A stretch of DNA of 58,413 nucleotides from Bacteroidales bacterium (GCA_017458145.1 JAFTGA010000038.1:1-58413); one strand, 5' to 3'. Numbered from the stretch's first letter, positions 43,816 through 52,521 are shown. Numbers and translations are program-made. Notes: generated by a model not told the origin, from the letters alone.

Positions 43816-44478
43816 ATGAGACATTTCCCCGCCACCCTCGCCGCCCTGTTCCTTCTGCTGGCCGCCTGCGCGCCCCGGACGGAGACGCTGCGGACCGGCG
43901 ACCTGGTCTTCGTCGGCATCCCCGCCGACTACAGCCTGGATAAGGATTCGATGGACAGCGCCATCACCGACGCAACCGACGACGCCTCCGGACTCAACCT
44001 CATCCACACGGCCATCCTGGAGATTGATCCGCAGGGGCGCGAATGGATCATCGACGCCACCATCAAACACGGCGTGGACCGCCATCCGCTCGACACCTTC
44101 CTGCGGGATTTCACCCTCCGGGACGGATCCCTGCCCGTTTTTGAAGTGATGCGGTTGCGCGACGACAGCCGTGCGGAAGAATTCGTCGCCAACGCCAAGC
44201 GTTATCTGGGCCTCCCCTACGACATCCGCTTCGCGCCAAGTGACAGCGCGCTGTACTGCACCGAACTCGTCTACAAAAGCTACCTCGCCCCGGACGGCAC
44301 TCCCCTCTTCACGGCGGCGCCGATGAACTTCCTGAATGCCGACGGCGAGATGCCCGTCTACTGGGAGCAGCTCTTTGCCCGCCTGGGCGAACCCGTGCCG
44401 CAGGGCATCCCCGGCACCAACCCGCAGGCGATGGCGCAGGAGCCCATCCTGCGGCGGGTCAACGTCCGGCTCAGATAG
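43816..44478 (+). CDS. YiiX/YebB-like (permuted papain fold) lipoprotein
   Basis: 220 residues. Signal MRHFPATLAALFLLLAAC with a lipobox Cys18. The permuted NlpC/P60-type domain has RTGDLVFVG, the catalytic His64 in NLIHTAIL, and Cys148 in SALYCTELVYKSYL; in the circularly permuted family His precedes Cys. Likely an envelope amidase, peptidase or thiol enzyme acting on peptidoglycan or lipids; the substrate is unknown. 10 bp after the transporter stop. The following palindrome CCGGCACGTGCCGG (about 44499-44512) may help end transcription. Confidence 0.85.
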   Translation: MRHFPATLAALFLLLAACAPRTETLRTGDLVFVGIPADYSLDKDSMDSAITDATDDASGLNLIHTAILEIDPQGREWIIDATIKHGVDRHPLDTFLRDFTLRDGSLPVFEVMRLRDDSRAEEFVANAKRYLGLPYDIRFAPSDSALYCTELVYKSYLAPDGTPLFTAAPMNFLNADGEMPVYWEQLFARLGEPVPQGIPGTNPQAMAQEPILRRVNVRLR

Positions 44479-44526
44479 CAGTTACTCCCGCCTCACCGGC
44501 ACGTGCCGGAATCCAAATTCTTTTCG

Positions 44527-44534
44527 TATATTAG
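44527..44534 (+). promoter_or_regulatory. Possible -7 box TATATTAG before a hairpin cluster
   Basis: One mismatch to TAnnTTTG; it lies 6 bp before the first hairpin of the candidate small RNA. Confidence 0.3.
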
Positions 44535-44539
44535 CACCT

Positions 44540-44626
44540 GTCCCTCGGGACACCACAAGTCTGAACACCGTGGTACTTCGAGTCCACAAAGCGAGTTAGG
44601 TTATATCGTGCCTGGCTCGCTTTGTG
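44540..44626 (+). ncRNA. Candidate small RNA with three hairpins
   Basis: Consecutive stems: GTCCC-tc-GGGAC (44540-44551), ACCAC...GTGGT (44552-44574) with ACT-tcg-AGT after it, and a long perfect stem CACAAAGCGAG (44585-44595)/CTCGCTTTGTG (44616-44626) at the 3' end, followed by a short T-containing stretch. A -7-like box lies just upstream and no ORF fits. The terminal 11-bp stem could be a terminator, though the T-tail is weak. The family is not recognised. Confidence 0.4.
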
Positions 44627-44791
44627 CGTTTATGGACCCGGGACGGTGGAGGAGAAACCTGTAACCACCTCAAAAACAATGAACTGCTATCAAAGACCTT
44701 TTGAGGATCACCGGGATTGCGCTGGGAAGCCCTTATTGGTGGGGAAGAGATACCACTACAGTAAGCAGGTCGGCAAGATAGTGTTCATGAG
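44627..44791. other. Intergenic, no feature recognised
   Basis: A small open frame crosses this stretch (44622-44873) but it has no plausible ribosome site or protein-like character and ends inside the 131-bp repeat. I see nothing else. Confidence 0.5.
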
Positions 44792-44922
44792 AACAGTTTT
44801 GCACAAAACCGGCCTTCCAGGCACTTTCAGCTGCAAATCTATCCCCGCTTCGGGCCATTTTCAACCGATTTGAGAGAGTGTTTTACAACCCTGGCGCACC
44901 AGAAGGCGTTTTTTTGTTAATC
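44792..44922. repeat. 131-bp intergenic repeat, copy B
   Basis: Pairs column for column with 16097-16227 in the same orientation (about 76% identity, no gaps). GCCTTC can pair with GAAGGC near the two ends, as the shifted CGGCTT/AAGCCG does in copy A, so the end-to-end stem is retained despite sequence change. It lies between the YiiX-like gene and the convergent serine dehydratase gene. Confidence 0.65.
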
Positions 44923-44982
44923 TGTCTTGTCGTGATCCGGTCCAGAAATCCAGGTACAACTTTTCCGGGGTCAGGGCTAAGG

Positions 44983-46206
44983 CTATTGCTTGCTGCGATT
45001 GCGGCGGTATCCCGTAGCGAGGCCGCCTGCGGAAGTCTCTTTATAGAGCGAGGGCAGGTCATGCCCCGTCTGTTTCATCACCTGGACCACTTCGTCGAAA
45101 GACACGCGGTGGAAGCCGTCGGAGAAGGATGCGTAGATGTTGGCGTCCAGCGCCCGGGCGGCCGCGAAGGCGTTGCGCTCGATGCAGGGGATCTGCACCA
45201 GGCCGCAGACCGGGTCGCAGGTCATCCCGAGGTGATGTTCCAGTCCCATTTCCGCGGCATACTCGACCTGAGTCGGCGTGCCGCCGTAGAGCCAGCAGGT
45301 AGCGGCGGAGGCCATGGCGCAGGCCACGCCCACCTCGCCCTGGCAGCCCACGTCGGCTCCGGAAATCGAGGCGTTCTGCTTGACGACGTTGCCGAAGATC
45401 CCGCCTGTCGCCAGGGCGTGCAGAATCCGTTTCTCCGAGAACTCATGGCTCTTGTACTGATGGTAGAGCACGGCGGGCATCACGCCGCAGGATCCGCAGG
45501 TGGGCGCGGTCACGATGGTGCCGCCGGAGGCGTTCTGCTCGCTGACGGCGAGCGCATAGGAGAACACGAGGCCGCGGCTCTGCAGGTTGGGTTTGTAGCC
45601 CGTGGCCTTGATGTGGTAGGTGGCGGCCTTGCGGGAAAGGTTGAGCGGACCGGGCAGGGCCCCTTCCGTGTCAAGGCCCTCCTCCACGGCATTCTTCATG
45701 GCGTCCCATACCGTCTTCAGGTAATCCCAGATCTCCGGGCCTTCGCATTCCTGCACGTATTCCCAATAACTGCGGCCGCGCTCCTGGCACCACGACACGA
45801 TCTCCGCGATGGTGTCGAGTTCATAGACGTCGGGGCCCTCGCCGGAAGGACCGTCGCCGGTCCCGTCCGAGATGGAGCCGCCGCCGATGCTGTAAACGGT
45901 CCAGCTGTCCGCCTCCGCACCCGCGGCGTCCCGCGCCACGAATTTCATCCCGTTGGGGTGGAAGGGCAGGAACACGTCCGGACGCCAGACGATTTCCGTC
46001 GGAGCGGTCGGCGTCAGGGCGTCCAGCACGGCCACGTCGGTGAGGTGGCCCTTCCCCGTGGCGGCCAGGCTGCCGTAGAGGGTGACTTCGAAGGATGCCG
46101 CACCGGGATTCCGGGCGGCAAAGGCGCCTGCGGCCTTCTGCGGCCCCATCGTGTGGCTGCTGGAGGGGCCGCGGCCGATCTTGTAGATTTCGCGGATGGA
46201 TTTCAT
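44983..46206 (-). CDS. sdaA: L-serine ammonia-lyase (single-chain, Fe-S type)
   Basis: Deaminates L-serine to pyruvate and ammonia with a 4Fe-4S cluster. 407 residues in one chain: the beta domain at the N-terminus (IGRGPSSSHTMGPQKAAGAF) and the alpha domain with SGGTIVTAPTCGSCGVMPAV. Cluster cysteines are expected in TCGSCG, GADVGCQGEVG and TCDPVCGLVQIPC. The start ATG lies 9 bp after a palindromic repeat that separates it from the DUF3737 gene, so both may share a transcript. Confidence 0.95.
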   Translation of the reverse strand: MKSIREIYKIGRGPSSSHTMGPQKAAGAFAARNPGAASFEVTLYGSLAATGKGHLTDVAVLDALTPTAPTEIVWRPDVFLPFHPNGMKFVARDAAGAEADSWTVYSIGGGSISDGTGDGPSGEGPDVYELDTIAEIVSWCQERGRSYWEYVQECEGPEIWDYLKTVWDAMKNAVEEGLDTEGALPGPLNLSRKAATYHIKATGYKPNLQSRGLVFSYALAVSEQNASGGTIVTAPTCGSCGVMPAVLYHQYKSHEFSEKRILHALATGGIFGNVVKQNASISGADVGCQGEVGVACAMASAATCWLYGGTPTQVEYAAEMGLEHHLGMTCDPVCGLVQIPCIERNAFAAARALDANIYASFSDGFHRVSFDEVVQVMKQTGHDLPSLYKETSAGGLATGYRRNRSKQ

Positions 46207-46215
46207 TTGCGTGAG

Positions 46216-46237
46216 TCCGGGTCAAGCCCGGAATGAC
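46216..46237. repeat. 22-bp REP-like palindromic motif, copy 1
   Basis: Core CCGGGTCAAGCCCGG followed by AATGAC; an identical 22-mer occurs at 58351-58372 in the same orientation. The core folds into a 5-bp or longer stem. It occupies most of the 34-bp gap between the DUF3737 gene and sdaA. Confidence 0.7.
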
Positions 46238-46240
46238 GGA

Positions 46241-47083
46241 TTATCCGATGGTGACGATGCAGTCGGCGGGGGCCTTGATGTTTTCGTCCAGAATCAGTTC
46301 GCCGCAGGAGTCCACCTTGATGGAACCGTGGCGCGGGTTCTTGATCGAGACCACGTGGCCCTTGACTGTGGCCTGAACGTCGGAGTACTCGAACGCCAGG
46401 TCGGCGTCCGGCTCGAAGGTGCAGTCCTCCAGCACGAGGCCGTCGGCATAGCAGAGCGGCTGTGTGCCGCCGATGCGGCAGCGCACCAGGCGAAGGTTCC
46501 TGGAGTGCCAGCCCAGATACTCCCCGTTGATGAAGGAGTCGTACACCGTCACGTTCTCGGTCTCCCAGAGGGCATCCTTGCTCTGGAGGTCGCTGTCGCG
46601 GATCTCCACATTTTTGGTGTGCTGGAAGGAATAGTTGCCGAAAAGTTTGAGATTCCTAACCTTGATGTTGCTGCAGTTCATGAAGATATAATCTGCTTCG
46701 TGGGCTTCTACATCCTCGATGTCGATCCCGTCGCAGGCCCAGAAGGTCTCCTGTGCATGGGGCATCTGCACCCGGCTGAGCCTGATGTCCGAGCTCTCGC
46801 GGAACATCTTCGGCGCCTCCTGCAGGCAGTCGCGCAGTTCCATCCCGCGGCTGTGCCAGAGCGAGGACCGGGCGCCCTCGGTGAAGCGGCAGTCGGCGGC
46901 GAGGAAATTCTCGCAGCACCAGAAGACGTATTTGCCTTCAAACTGGCAGTGGTGCGCTTCAATGTCGGATCCCTCCTTGATCGAGGATTCTCCCTTGTGG
47001 ATGGTGATATTCTCCAGATAAAGCCCGTGGCGGTTGTAGAGCGGCCTTTCGCCGCCGAATTCTTGGTTGCGTATTGTGTCCAT
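46241..47083 (-). CDS. DUF3737 family protein (beta-helix)
   Basis: 280 residues, cytoplasmic by appearance. Built of repeated short strands typical of a right-handed beta-helix: NITIHKGESSIKEGSDIEAH, CQFEGKYVFWCCENFLAADC, SDIRLSRVQMPHAQETFWAC, and others at roughly 20-residue spacing. The opening DTIRNQEFGGERPLY is characteristic of DUF3737. The function is unknown. An exact -7 box lies upstream at 47125. Confidence 0.9.
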   Translation of the reverse strand: MDTIRNQEFGGERPLYNRHGLYLENITIHKGESSIKEGSDIEAHHCQFEGKYVFWCCENFLAADCRFTEGARSSLWHSRGMELRDCLQEAPKMFRESSDIRLSRVQMPHAQETFWACDGIDIEDVEAHEADYIFMNCSNIKVRNLKLFGNYSFQHTKNVEIRDSDLQSKDALWETENVTVYDSFINGEYLGWHSRNLRLVRCRIGGTQPLCYADGLVLEDCTFEPDADLAFEYSDVQATVKGHVVSIKNPRHGSIKVDSCGELILDENIKAPADCIVTIG

Positions 47084-47124
47084 ATAAAATTAATGCTGCA
47101 AAAAGCGTGCGAAGTTTTTTCGTG

Positions 47125-47132
47125 CAAATATA
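47125..47132 (-). promoter_or_regulatory. -7 box TATATTTG for the DUF3737 gene
   Basis: An exact TAnnTTTG match on the minus strand, 41 bp before the ATG at 47083. Confidence 0.5.
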
Positions 47133-47153
47133 GTCTATTTGCCGGAAATTAGG

Positions 47154-47161
47154 TATTTTTG
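47154..47161 (+). promoter_or_regulatory. -7 box TATTTTTG for the aminotransferase gene
   Basis: An exact match, 28 bp before the ATG at 47190; divergent from the DUF3737 box with overlapping upstream regions. Confidence 0.5.
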
Positions 47162-47189
47162 TATGATTTATCATTAAATTGCACGTAAT

Positions 47190-48413
47190 ATGGCTCTGCA
47201 CATTTCAGCCAAGTCCCAGGCCATGCCCGCTTCCGCGATCCGGAAGCTCGTTCCGCTCTCCGATGCGGCAAAGGCCCAGGGCGTCAAAGTATATCACCTC
47301 AACGTCGGCGCGCCCGACATCAAGTCGCCCGACTGCGCCTTCCAGGCCGTGACCGACCTGTGCCGGGACCTGCACCATCTTTCCTATACCAACTCCGCCG
47401 GCCTGATGGAACTGCGCCGGGGCCTGGTGGAAAAATACTACCGGAAAATCGGCATTGACATCGAGGTGCCGGAACTGCTGGTGGACGTGGCGGGCAGCGA
47501 GGCCTTCGCCGTAGCAATGCAGATTGCTGCCAATCCCGGCGACGAGATCATCGTCGTGGAGCCGTTCTATACGAACTACCAGACTTTCGCCTTCCTGAAC
47601 GGGATCACGCTCAAGGCGGTCCCGACCGACATCCGCGAGGGTTTCAAGGTCCCGGACATCTCCGAGTTCGAGAAACTCGTGACTCCGGATACGCGCGCGG
47701 TGCTGCTCAGCAACCCCTGCAACCCTTCCGGCAAGCTTTTCTCGAAGGAGGAAATGCTCGCCATCGGCGATTTCTGCCGCCGCCACGACCTGTTCCTCAT
47801 CTCGGACGAGGTCTACCGCGAATTCTGCTACACGGACGAGCCGCATTTCTCCGCGATGAACATTCCCGGCTGCGGGCAGAATGTCATCCTGGTCGACTCC
47901 GTGTCCAAGCGCTACAACCTCTGCGGCGCCCGCATCGGCTGCATCGTGTCCCACAACAAGGACGTAATGGCCGCCGCGCTCAAGTTCGCCCAGTCGCGGC
48001 TCTGCCCGCCGGTGCTCGGCCAGTACGCCGCCATCGGTGCGCTCGATACGCCGCAGTCCTACTTTGACGAAGTGCGTACTGAATACATCCGGCGCCGTGA
48101 CTGCGCCGTACAAATGCTCAATGCCATCCCCGGCGTCTTCGCCCCGGAGCCGCTCGGCGCCTTCTACACCGTGGCCGAACTGCCGGTGGAGGACGCGGAG
48201 GACTTCGCACGCTGGATGCTGACGGACTTCCGCCTGGACGGCGCCACGACGATGGTCACGCCGGCCGCCTCCTTCTACAAGACTCCCGGCGCCGGGCGGA
48301 ACCACATCCGCATTGCCTACGTGCTGGAAGTCCCCGAATTACAGAAAGCCCTGCACATCCTGGAGAAGGGCCTCGAAACCTATTGTAAACTGCACGGACA
48401 TGAGATGGCGTAA
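47190..48413 (+). CDS. Class I/II pyridoxal-phosphate aminotransferase
   Basis: 407 residues. Transfers amino groups between amino and keto acids; close in appearance to the AspB-type aspartate/aromatic enzymes. N-terminal VKVYHLNVGAPDIKSPDCAF, then NPCNPSGKLFSKEEM (substrate/cofactor loop), ISDEVYREFCY and the PLP-lysine motif DSVSKRYNLCGARIG (Lys240). The C-terminal RNHIRIAYVL supplies the carboxylate-binding Arg. The last 14 bp overlap the acyltransferase gene. Substrate specificity is not determined by these motifs. Confidence 0.92.
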   Translation: MALHISAKSQAMPASAIRKLVPLSDAAKAQGVKVYHLNVGAPDIKSPDCAFQAVTDLCRDLHHLSYTNSAGLMELRRGLVEKYYRKIGIDIEVPELLVDVAGSEAFAVAMQIAANPGDEIIVVEPFYTNYQTFAFLNGITLKAVPTDIREGFKVPDISEFEKLVTPDTRAVLLSNPCNPSGKLFSKEEMLAIGDFCRRHDLFLISDEVYREFCYTDEPHFSAMNIPGCGQNVILVDSVSKRYNLCGARIGCIVSHNKDVMAAALKFAQSRLCPPVLGQYAAIGALDTPQSYFDEVRTEYIRRRDCAVQMLNAIPGVFAPEPLGAFYTVAELPVEDAEDFARWMLTDFRLDGATTMVTPAASFYKTPGAGRNHIRIAYVLEVPELQKALHILEKGLETYCKLHGHEMA

Positions 48414-48954
48414 ATTCTGCGGCTGGTTGCTCCGCACCCTGGGCTGGACGGCCGTCGAGCCCCTTCCAGAAGAGCCGAAATGCATCATTCTCGGCGTTCC
48501 GCATACGACGGTGTGGGACTTCTTCATTTCCTACCTGTACTTCGAATCCATCGGCGGCAATGGTCTCTGCATGGTCAAGAAAGAGATGTTCTTCCCGCCG
48601 ATGGGCTGGATCCTGAAGGCCATGGGCGGCATCCCCGTGGACCGCACCAACTCCGGCGCCCTGGTGCGCAGCCTGATCACCGAGATGAAGACGCGCGAGA
48701 CCTTCCAACTGGCCATCGCCCCGGAAGGGACACGCAAGCCGGTGAAGCGCTGGAAGACGGGCTATCATCTGATCGCCCGCGAAGCCGATGTGCCCGTGTA
48801 TCTGGGCTATTTCGACTGGAAACGCAAGCGCGTCGGGCGCGGACAGAAGTTCGAACTGACGGACGATGCCGCCGCCGATACCCGCCGGATGCAGCAGATT
48901 TATGAATCGATGGACCTGGGAGCCCGCTATCCTGAAAAATACCTGACACACTGA
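48400..48954 (+). CDS. Lysophospholipid/glycerol-3-phosphate acyltransferase-family protein
   Basis: 184 residues. LPLAT (PlsC-like) fold: the HX4D motif is HTTVWD (His35, Asp40) and the acyl-acceptor motif is APEGTRKPVKRWKTGYHLIA. The start at 48400 lies inside the preceding gene; the long in-frame extension upstream is in the aminotransferase region and not family-like. Shorter than canonical PlsC (about 240), as in the small YihG-like or MSMEG-type group. The stop overlaps the next start by 1 bp (TGATG). Probably acts on lipids in the inner leaflet. Confidence 0.88.
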   Translation: MRWRKFCGWLLRTLGWTAVEPLPEEPKCIILGVPHTTVWDFFISYLYFESIGGNGLCMVKKEMFFPPMGWILKAMGGIPVDRTNSGALVRSLITEMKTRETFQLAIAPEGTRKPVKRWKTGYHLIAREADVPVYLGYFDWKRKRVGRGQKFELTDDAAADTRRMQQIYESMDLGARYPEKYLTH

Positions 48955-50570
48955 TGAGACACGAATTCAGCACCCTTTTCGACCTCTACGACTACGCCTC
49001 CGTCAAGTACGCCAAGCGCATCGCCGCAGAATTCACGGACGGGGAGCAGTCTTACACCTATTCCCGCTTCAAGGAGAGCTGCGAGAACCTATCGCGCATC
49101 CTGTCCAACTTCGGAATCGGCGCTTTTGACAAGGTGGCCATCCTGTCGGAAAACATGCCGCACTGGAGCATTGCGTTCTTCTCCATCACGGCGTATGGAC
49201 GCATTGTCGTGCCGATGCTCAATGAACTGTCTTCCAGCGAAGTGGACAATATCCTGGAGCATTCTGACGCCAAGGCCATCTTCGTGTCCAAGCGCCAGAT
49301 CAAGAAACTCTCCGACCAGGCCATTGAGCGCCTCTCGCTCGTGATTGACATCGAGGACTTCAGTTTCATCAAGCACGCCGACGACGCATTCACCTGCGAC
49401 GGCCGCGTGGCCACGCCCAACCCAATGGACATGGCGGCGCTCATCTACACTTCCGGCACGACCGGCATGCCGAAGGGCGTGATGCTGAGCCATCGCAACT
49501 TCTGCGCTTCCGTGCTCGATTCCTGGTATGCCCAGCCCGAGAACAAGCGTTCCGTCTTCCTGTCCATCCTTCCGATGGCGCATACCTATGAGATGACGCT
49601 CGGGCTGCTGTATCCCTTCTCGGTGGGAGCCCGCGTGTGCTACCTGCGCCGCGTGCCCACGCCGACAATCCTGATCCAGACCCTGCGGGAGGTCCGTCCG
49701 ACCACGATCCTCTCCGTGCCGCTCATCATCGAGAAGATGTACAAGAGCAGCATCCTGCCGACCATCCGGGGCAGCAAGTTCCTCTCCTACCTGCAGGACC
49801 ACATGCCGCGCCTGCTTTGTGCGCTGGTCGGGTTCAAGCTCCGCAAGACTTTCGGCGGACGCCTGCATTTCTTCGGCATCGGCGGGGCGAAACTGGACCC
49901 CGAGGTGGAGACCTTCCTGCACCAGGCTTCGTTCCCCTACGGCATCGGCTACGGGCTCACGGAGACGGCGCCGCTCGTCTGTGCGGCCAGTCCGTTCAAG
50001 ACCCATATCGGCTCCACGGGTCCCGCTACGCACGGCGTGCAGATCCGGCTGGACAACATCAATCCGGAGACGGGCCTGGGCGAGATCACCGTCAAGGGGC
50101 CCAACGTGATGATGGGCTACTACAAGGACTACGAGCGCACGCAGGCGGTGCTCAGCCAGGACGGCTGGTTCCACACCGGCGACCTCGCGAGCGTGGACGC
50201 CAAAGGCCGCTATTCCGTCCGCGGCCGGCTCCGCAACATGATCGTGGGCGCCTCCGGAGAGAACATCTACCCCGAGGAAATCGAGCACGTAATCAACAGC
50301 ATGGACGGCATCGGAGAATCACTCGTCATCCAGCGCGACGGCCGGCTGATCGCCCTGGTGAAGTTCGAGGACAATGTCCTGGACTGGAACCTCGAGGGGC
50401 AGGACAAGTTCATCGAGGATTTGGAGAAACGCCGCCAGGCGGTGCTGGAATTCGTAAACCAGAAGGTCAGCAAGTTCTCCAACATCAAGGATGTCGAGAT
50501 CCAGAAGGAACCCTTCAGCAAGACGGCCACCCACAAGATCCGGCGTTTCCTCTACGAGAAGACGACATAA
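48954..50570 (+). CDS. Long-chain acyl-CoA (or acyl-ACP) synthetase, AMP-forming
   Basis: 538 residues. Activates fatty acids by adenylation. The nucleotide-binding loop is LIYTSGTTGMPKGVMLSH, followed by YGIGYGLTETAPLVCA (A5-type), GWFHTGDLASVDAKGRYSVRGR (A7/A8) and the lysine-containing C-terminal ASGENIYPEEIEHVINSM and KEPFSKTATHKIRRF (A10). No membrane helix. Overlaps the acyltransferase by 1 bp, so the pair probably recycles or exchanges membrane acyl chains. Convergent with the aromatic operon; a GGAT-gtgc-ATCC hairpin lies between. Confidence 0.92.
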   Translation: MRHEFSTLFDLYDYASVKYAKRIAAEFTDGEQSYTYSRFKESCENLSRILSNFGIGAFDKVAILSENMPHWSIAFFSITAYGRIVVPMLNELSSSEVDNILEHSDAKAIFVSKRQIKKLSDQAIERLSLVIDIEDFSFIKHADDAFTCDGRVATPNPMDMAALIYTSGTTGMPKGVMLSHRNFCASVLDSWYAQPENKRSVFLSILPMAHTYEMTLGLLYPFSVGARVCYLRRVPTPTILIQTLREVRPTTILSVPLIIEKMYKSSILPTIRGSKFLSYLQDHMPRLLCALVGFKLRKTFGGRLHFFGIGGAKLDPEVETFLHQASFPYGIGYGLTETAPLVCAASPFKTHIGSTGPATHGVQIRLDNINPETGLGEITVKGPNVMMGYYKDYERTQAVLSQDGWFHTGDLASVDAKGRYSVRGRLRNMIVGASGENIYPEEIEHVINSMDGIGESLVIQRDGRLIALVKFEDNVLDWNLEGQDKFIEDLEKRRQAVLEFVNQKVSKFSNIKDVEIQKEPFSKTATHKIRRFLYEKTT

Positions 50571-50617
50571 TCCTCCCCCGACGTTCCGGAACCCGGAGGA
50601 TGTGCATCCGGCGGTTC

Positions 50618-51649
50618 TCAGACCCAAAGTTCCGCCAGATCGAGCACCAGGCGCTCGGTCTTCTCCCAGCCCAGGCAGGGGTCGGTGATGGAGCGTCCAT
50701 AGACGCCTTCCTCCGGCTTCTGGCAGCCGTCAAGCAGGTAAGACTCGATCATCATTCCCTTGACCAGGTGCCGGATATCGGCGTTGTGCCGTGTGCTGTG
50801 GAGAACTTCCTTGGCAATGCGGATCTGCTCCCCGTACTGCTTGCCGGAGTTGCAGTGGTTGTTATCCACGATCACGGCCGGATTCCGGATGCCGCTCCCG
50901 GCATAGAGTTCACACAGGCGCGCCAGGTCCTCATAATGGTAGTTGGGATGCGTGATGCCGTGGGAATCTACGTACCCGCGCAGGATGGCATGCGCAAACG
51001 GATTGCCCTTGCTCTCGACCTCCCAGTTGCGGTAGATGAAGGTATGGCCGCTCTGCGCGGCGTGCAGGGCATTCATCATCACGGAAAGGTCGCCGCCGGT
51101 CGGGTTCTTCATCCCCACCGGAATGTCCAGGCCGCTGGCCGTCAGGCGGTGTTGCTGGTCCTCCACCGATCGTGCTCCGACGGCCACATAAGACAGCAGG
51201 TCGTCCAGGAAACGGTGATTCTCCGGATAGAGCATCTCGTCGGCGCAGGAAAAGCCTGTCTCGTTGATGGCGCGCATATGCAGCTTGCGGATGGAGATCA
51301 GGCCCCGGAGCATGTCGGCGCCGCCCTGCGGATTGGGCTGATGAAGCATGCCCTTGTAGCCGGCGCCCGTCGTGCGCGGCTTGTTGGTATAGATGCGCGG
51401 CACGATCACGATCTTGTCCGCCACCCGCTCCTGGAGCGCGCGCAGGCGCGAAATGTATTCGATCACGGCATCCTCCCGGTCCGCGGAGCAGGGACCGATC
51501 ACCAGCAGAAGCTTGTCGGACGCCCCGGTGAAGATCTCCGCAATTTGCACGTCGTTGCGCCGTTTGGCAAGCGCCCCTTCCCCGGAGATAGGATACATTT
51601 CCTTGATCTCCTTGGGAATCAACAGCTTGCGTTTAAAAATCATATTCAT
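50618..51649 (-). CDS. aroG: 3-deoxy-7-phosphoheptulonate synthase (DAHP synthase, class I)
   Basis: First step of the shikimate pathway, joining PEP and erythrose 4-phosphate. 343 residues, single domain, resembling the E. coli AroG/F/H type. Motifs: LLLVIGPCSADREDAV, KPRTTGAGYKGMLHQPNP, AVGARSVEDQQHR, VGMKNPTGGDL, VIVDNNHCNSGKQ and GVYGRSITDPCLGWEKTE. No chorismate-mutase domain. Final gene of the pheA-aroC-tyrA-aroG operon. Which allosteric inhibitor applies cannot be told. Confidence 0.94.
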   Translation of the reverse strand: MNMIFKRKLLIPKEIKEMYPISGEGALAKRRNDVQIAEIFTGASDKLLLVIGPCSADREDAVIEYISRLRALQERVADKIVIVPRIYTNKPRTTGAGYKGMLHQPNPQGGADMLRGLISIRKLHMRAINETGFSCADEMLYPENHRFLDDLLSYVAVGARSVEDQQHRLTASGLDIPVGMKNPTGGDLSVMMNALHAAQSGHTFIYRNWEVESKGNPFAHAILRGYVDSHGITHPNYHYEDLARLCELYAGSGIRNPAVIVDNNHCNSGKQYGEQIRIAKEVLHSTRHNADIRHLVKGMMIESYLLDGCQKPEEGVYGRSITDPCLGWEKTERLVLDLAELWV

Positions 51650-51660
51650 GGTATCGACTG

Positions 51661-52521
51661 CTATTTTTTGTCAAAAAAAGCCCGCCGCTCCGAGGACAGG
51701 CGCATCATTTCCTTCATCGTATCGGCATCTTGTGCCGCCAGTGCGTCCCGAAGGCGCGTGAACTGTCCGAGGAACAGGTCCATCTGCGAGAGCAGTTCGT
51801 CCCGGTTCTCCAGGAACAGCTCCGACCACATCTCGGCATTGATGCGGGCGATCCGCGTGAGGTCACGGAACGAATCGCCGGTGTATTCCGCCAGGTGCTC
51901 CGAATCCTTGCAGGTCATCAGAGAGACGGCGATGCAGTGTGTCAGCTGGGAGAGGAAGCCGATCATCTCGTCGTGCTCCTCTGGTGTCAGGACAGCGATA
52001 TGCCGGAAGCCGAGGATGCATCCCAAGGTGCGGACGAGTTCGATCGCGTCCGGGGTATTGCGCTCCGTCGGAGTGAGAATGAAATTGGCATCCGCGAAGA
52101 TGCGGCTGTCGCTATATTCCACGCCGGAGCGTTCCCGGCCGGCCATCGGATGCGCCGACACGAATTCGACATCCGGCCGGAGCATGCCCTGCACGGCAGG
52201 GACCACGCTGCGCTTGACGCCGGTCACGTCCGTGATGATGGCGCCGCTCTTCAGGCAGTCCTGGTGCCGGGAGATCCAGTCCACGAATGCACGCGGATAC
52301 AGGGCGAAGACCACCAGATCGAACTGGGAAATATAATCCCGGTCAACCTCCGTGCGTCCGTGGGCAACGAGACCTTTCTCCAGGGCATAGTCCAGCGTCT
52401 GCCGGCGGCGCACCAGCGCCCCCACCTCAAAGCCCAGCCGGGTGAGTTTCTCGGCATAGGATCCGCCGATCAGGCCCAGGCCCACGATCAGGACCTTGCG
52501 ATAATTGATGAGCGCTTTCAT
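51661..52521 (-). CDS. tyrA: Prephenate dehydrogenase
   Basis: NAD(P)-dependent conversion of prephenate to 4-hydroxyphenylpyruvate for tyrosine. 286 residues. Rossmann opening VLIVGLGLIGGSYAEKL (GxGxxGG), then ITDVTGVKRSVVPAVQ, VEFVSAHPMAGRERSGV (prephenate-binding His) and EEHDEMIGFLSQLTHCIAVSL. The start at 52521 is the ATG of MKALINYRK; longer in-frame extension is inside aroC. The first bases overlap the aroC stop by 4 bp (ATGA). Confidence 0.93.
   Translation of the reverse strand: MKALINYRKVLIVGLGLIGGSYAEKLTRLGFEVGALVRRRQTLDYALEKGLVAHGRTEVDRDYISQFDLVVFALYPRAFVDWISRHQDCLKSGAIITDVTGVKRSVVPAVQGMLRPDVEFVSAHPMAGRERSGVEYSDSRIFADANFILTPTERNTPDAIELVRTLGCILGFRHIAVLTPEEHDEMIGFLSQLTHCIAVSLMTCKDSEHLAEYTGDSFRDLTRIARINAEMWSELFLENRDELLSQMDLFLGQFTRLRDALAAQDADTMKEMMRLSSERRAFFDKK

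Noticed and set aside
44622-44873. 83-codon plus-strand frame in the intergenic region
   Set aside because: It runs from the end of the candidate small RNA into the 131-bp repeat, has no family resemblance, and looks fortuitous.
50571-50617. Hairpin GGAT-gtgc-ATCC as a terminator between the acyl-CoA ligase and aroG
   Set aside because: The stem is only four perfect pairs and no T-run follows on either strand, so I did not list it as a terminator.
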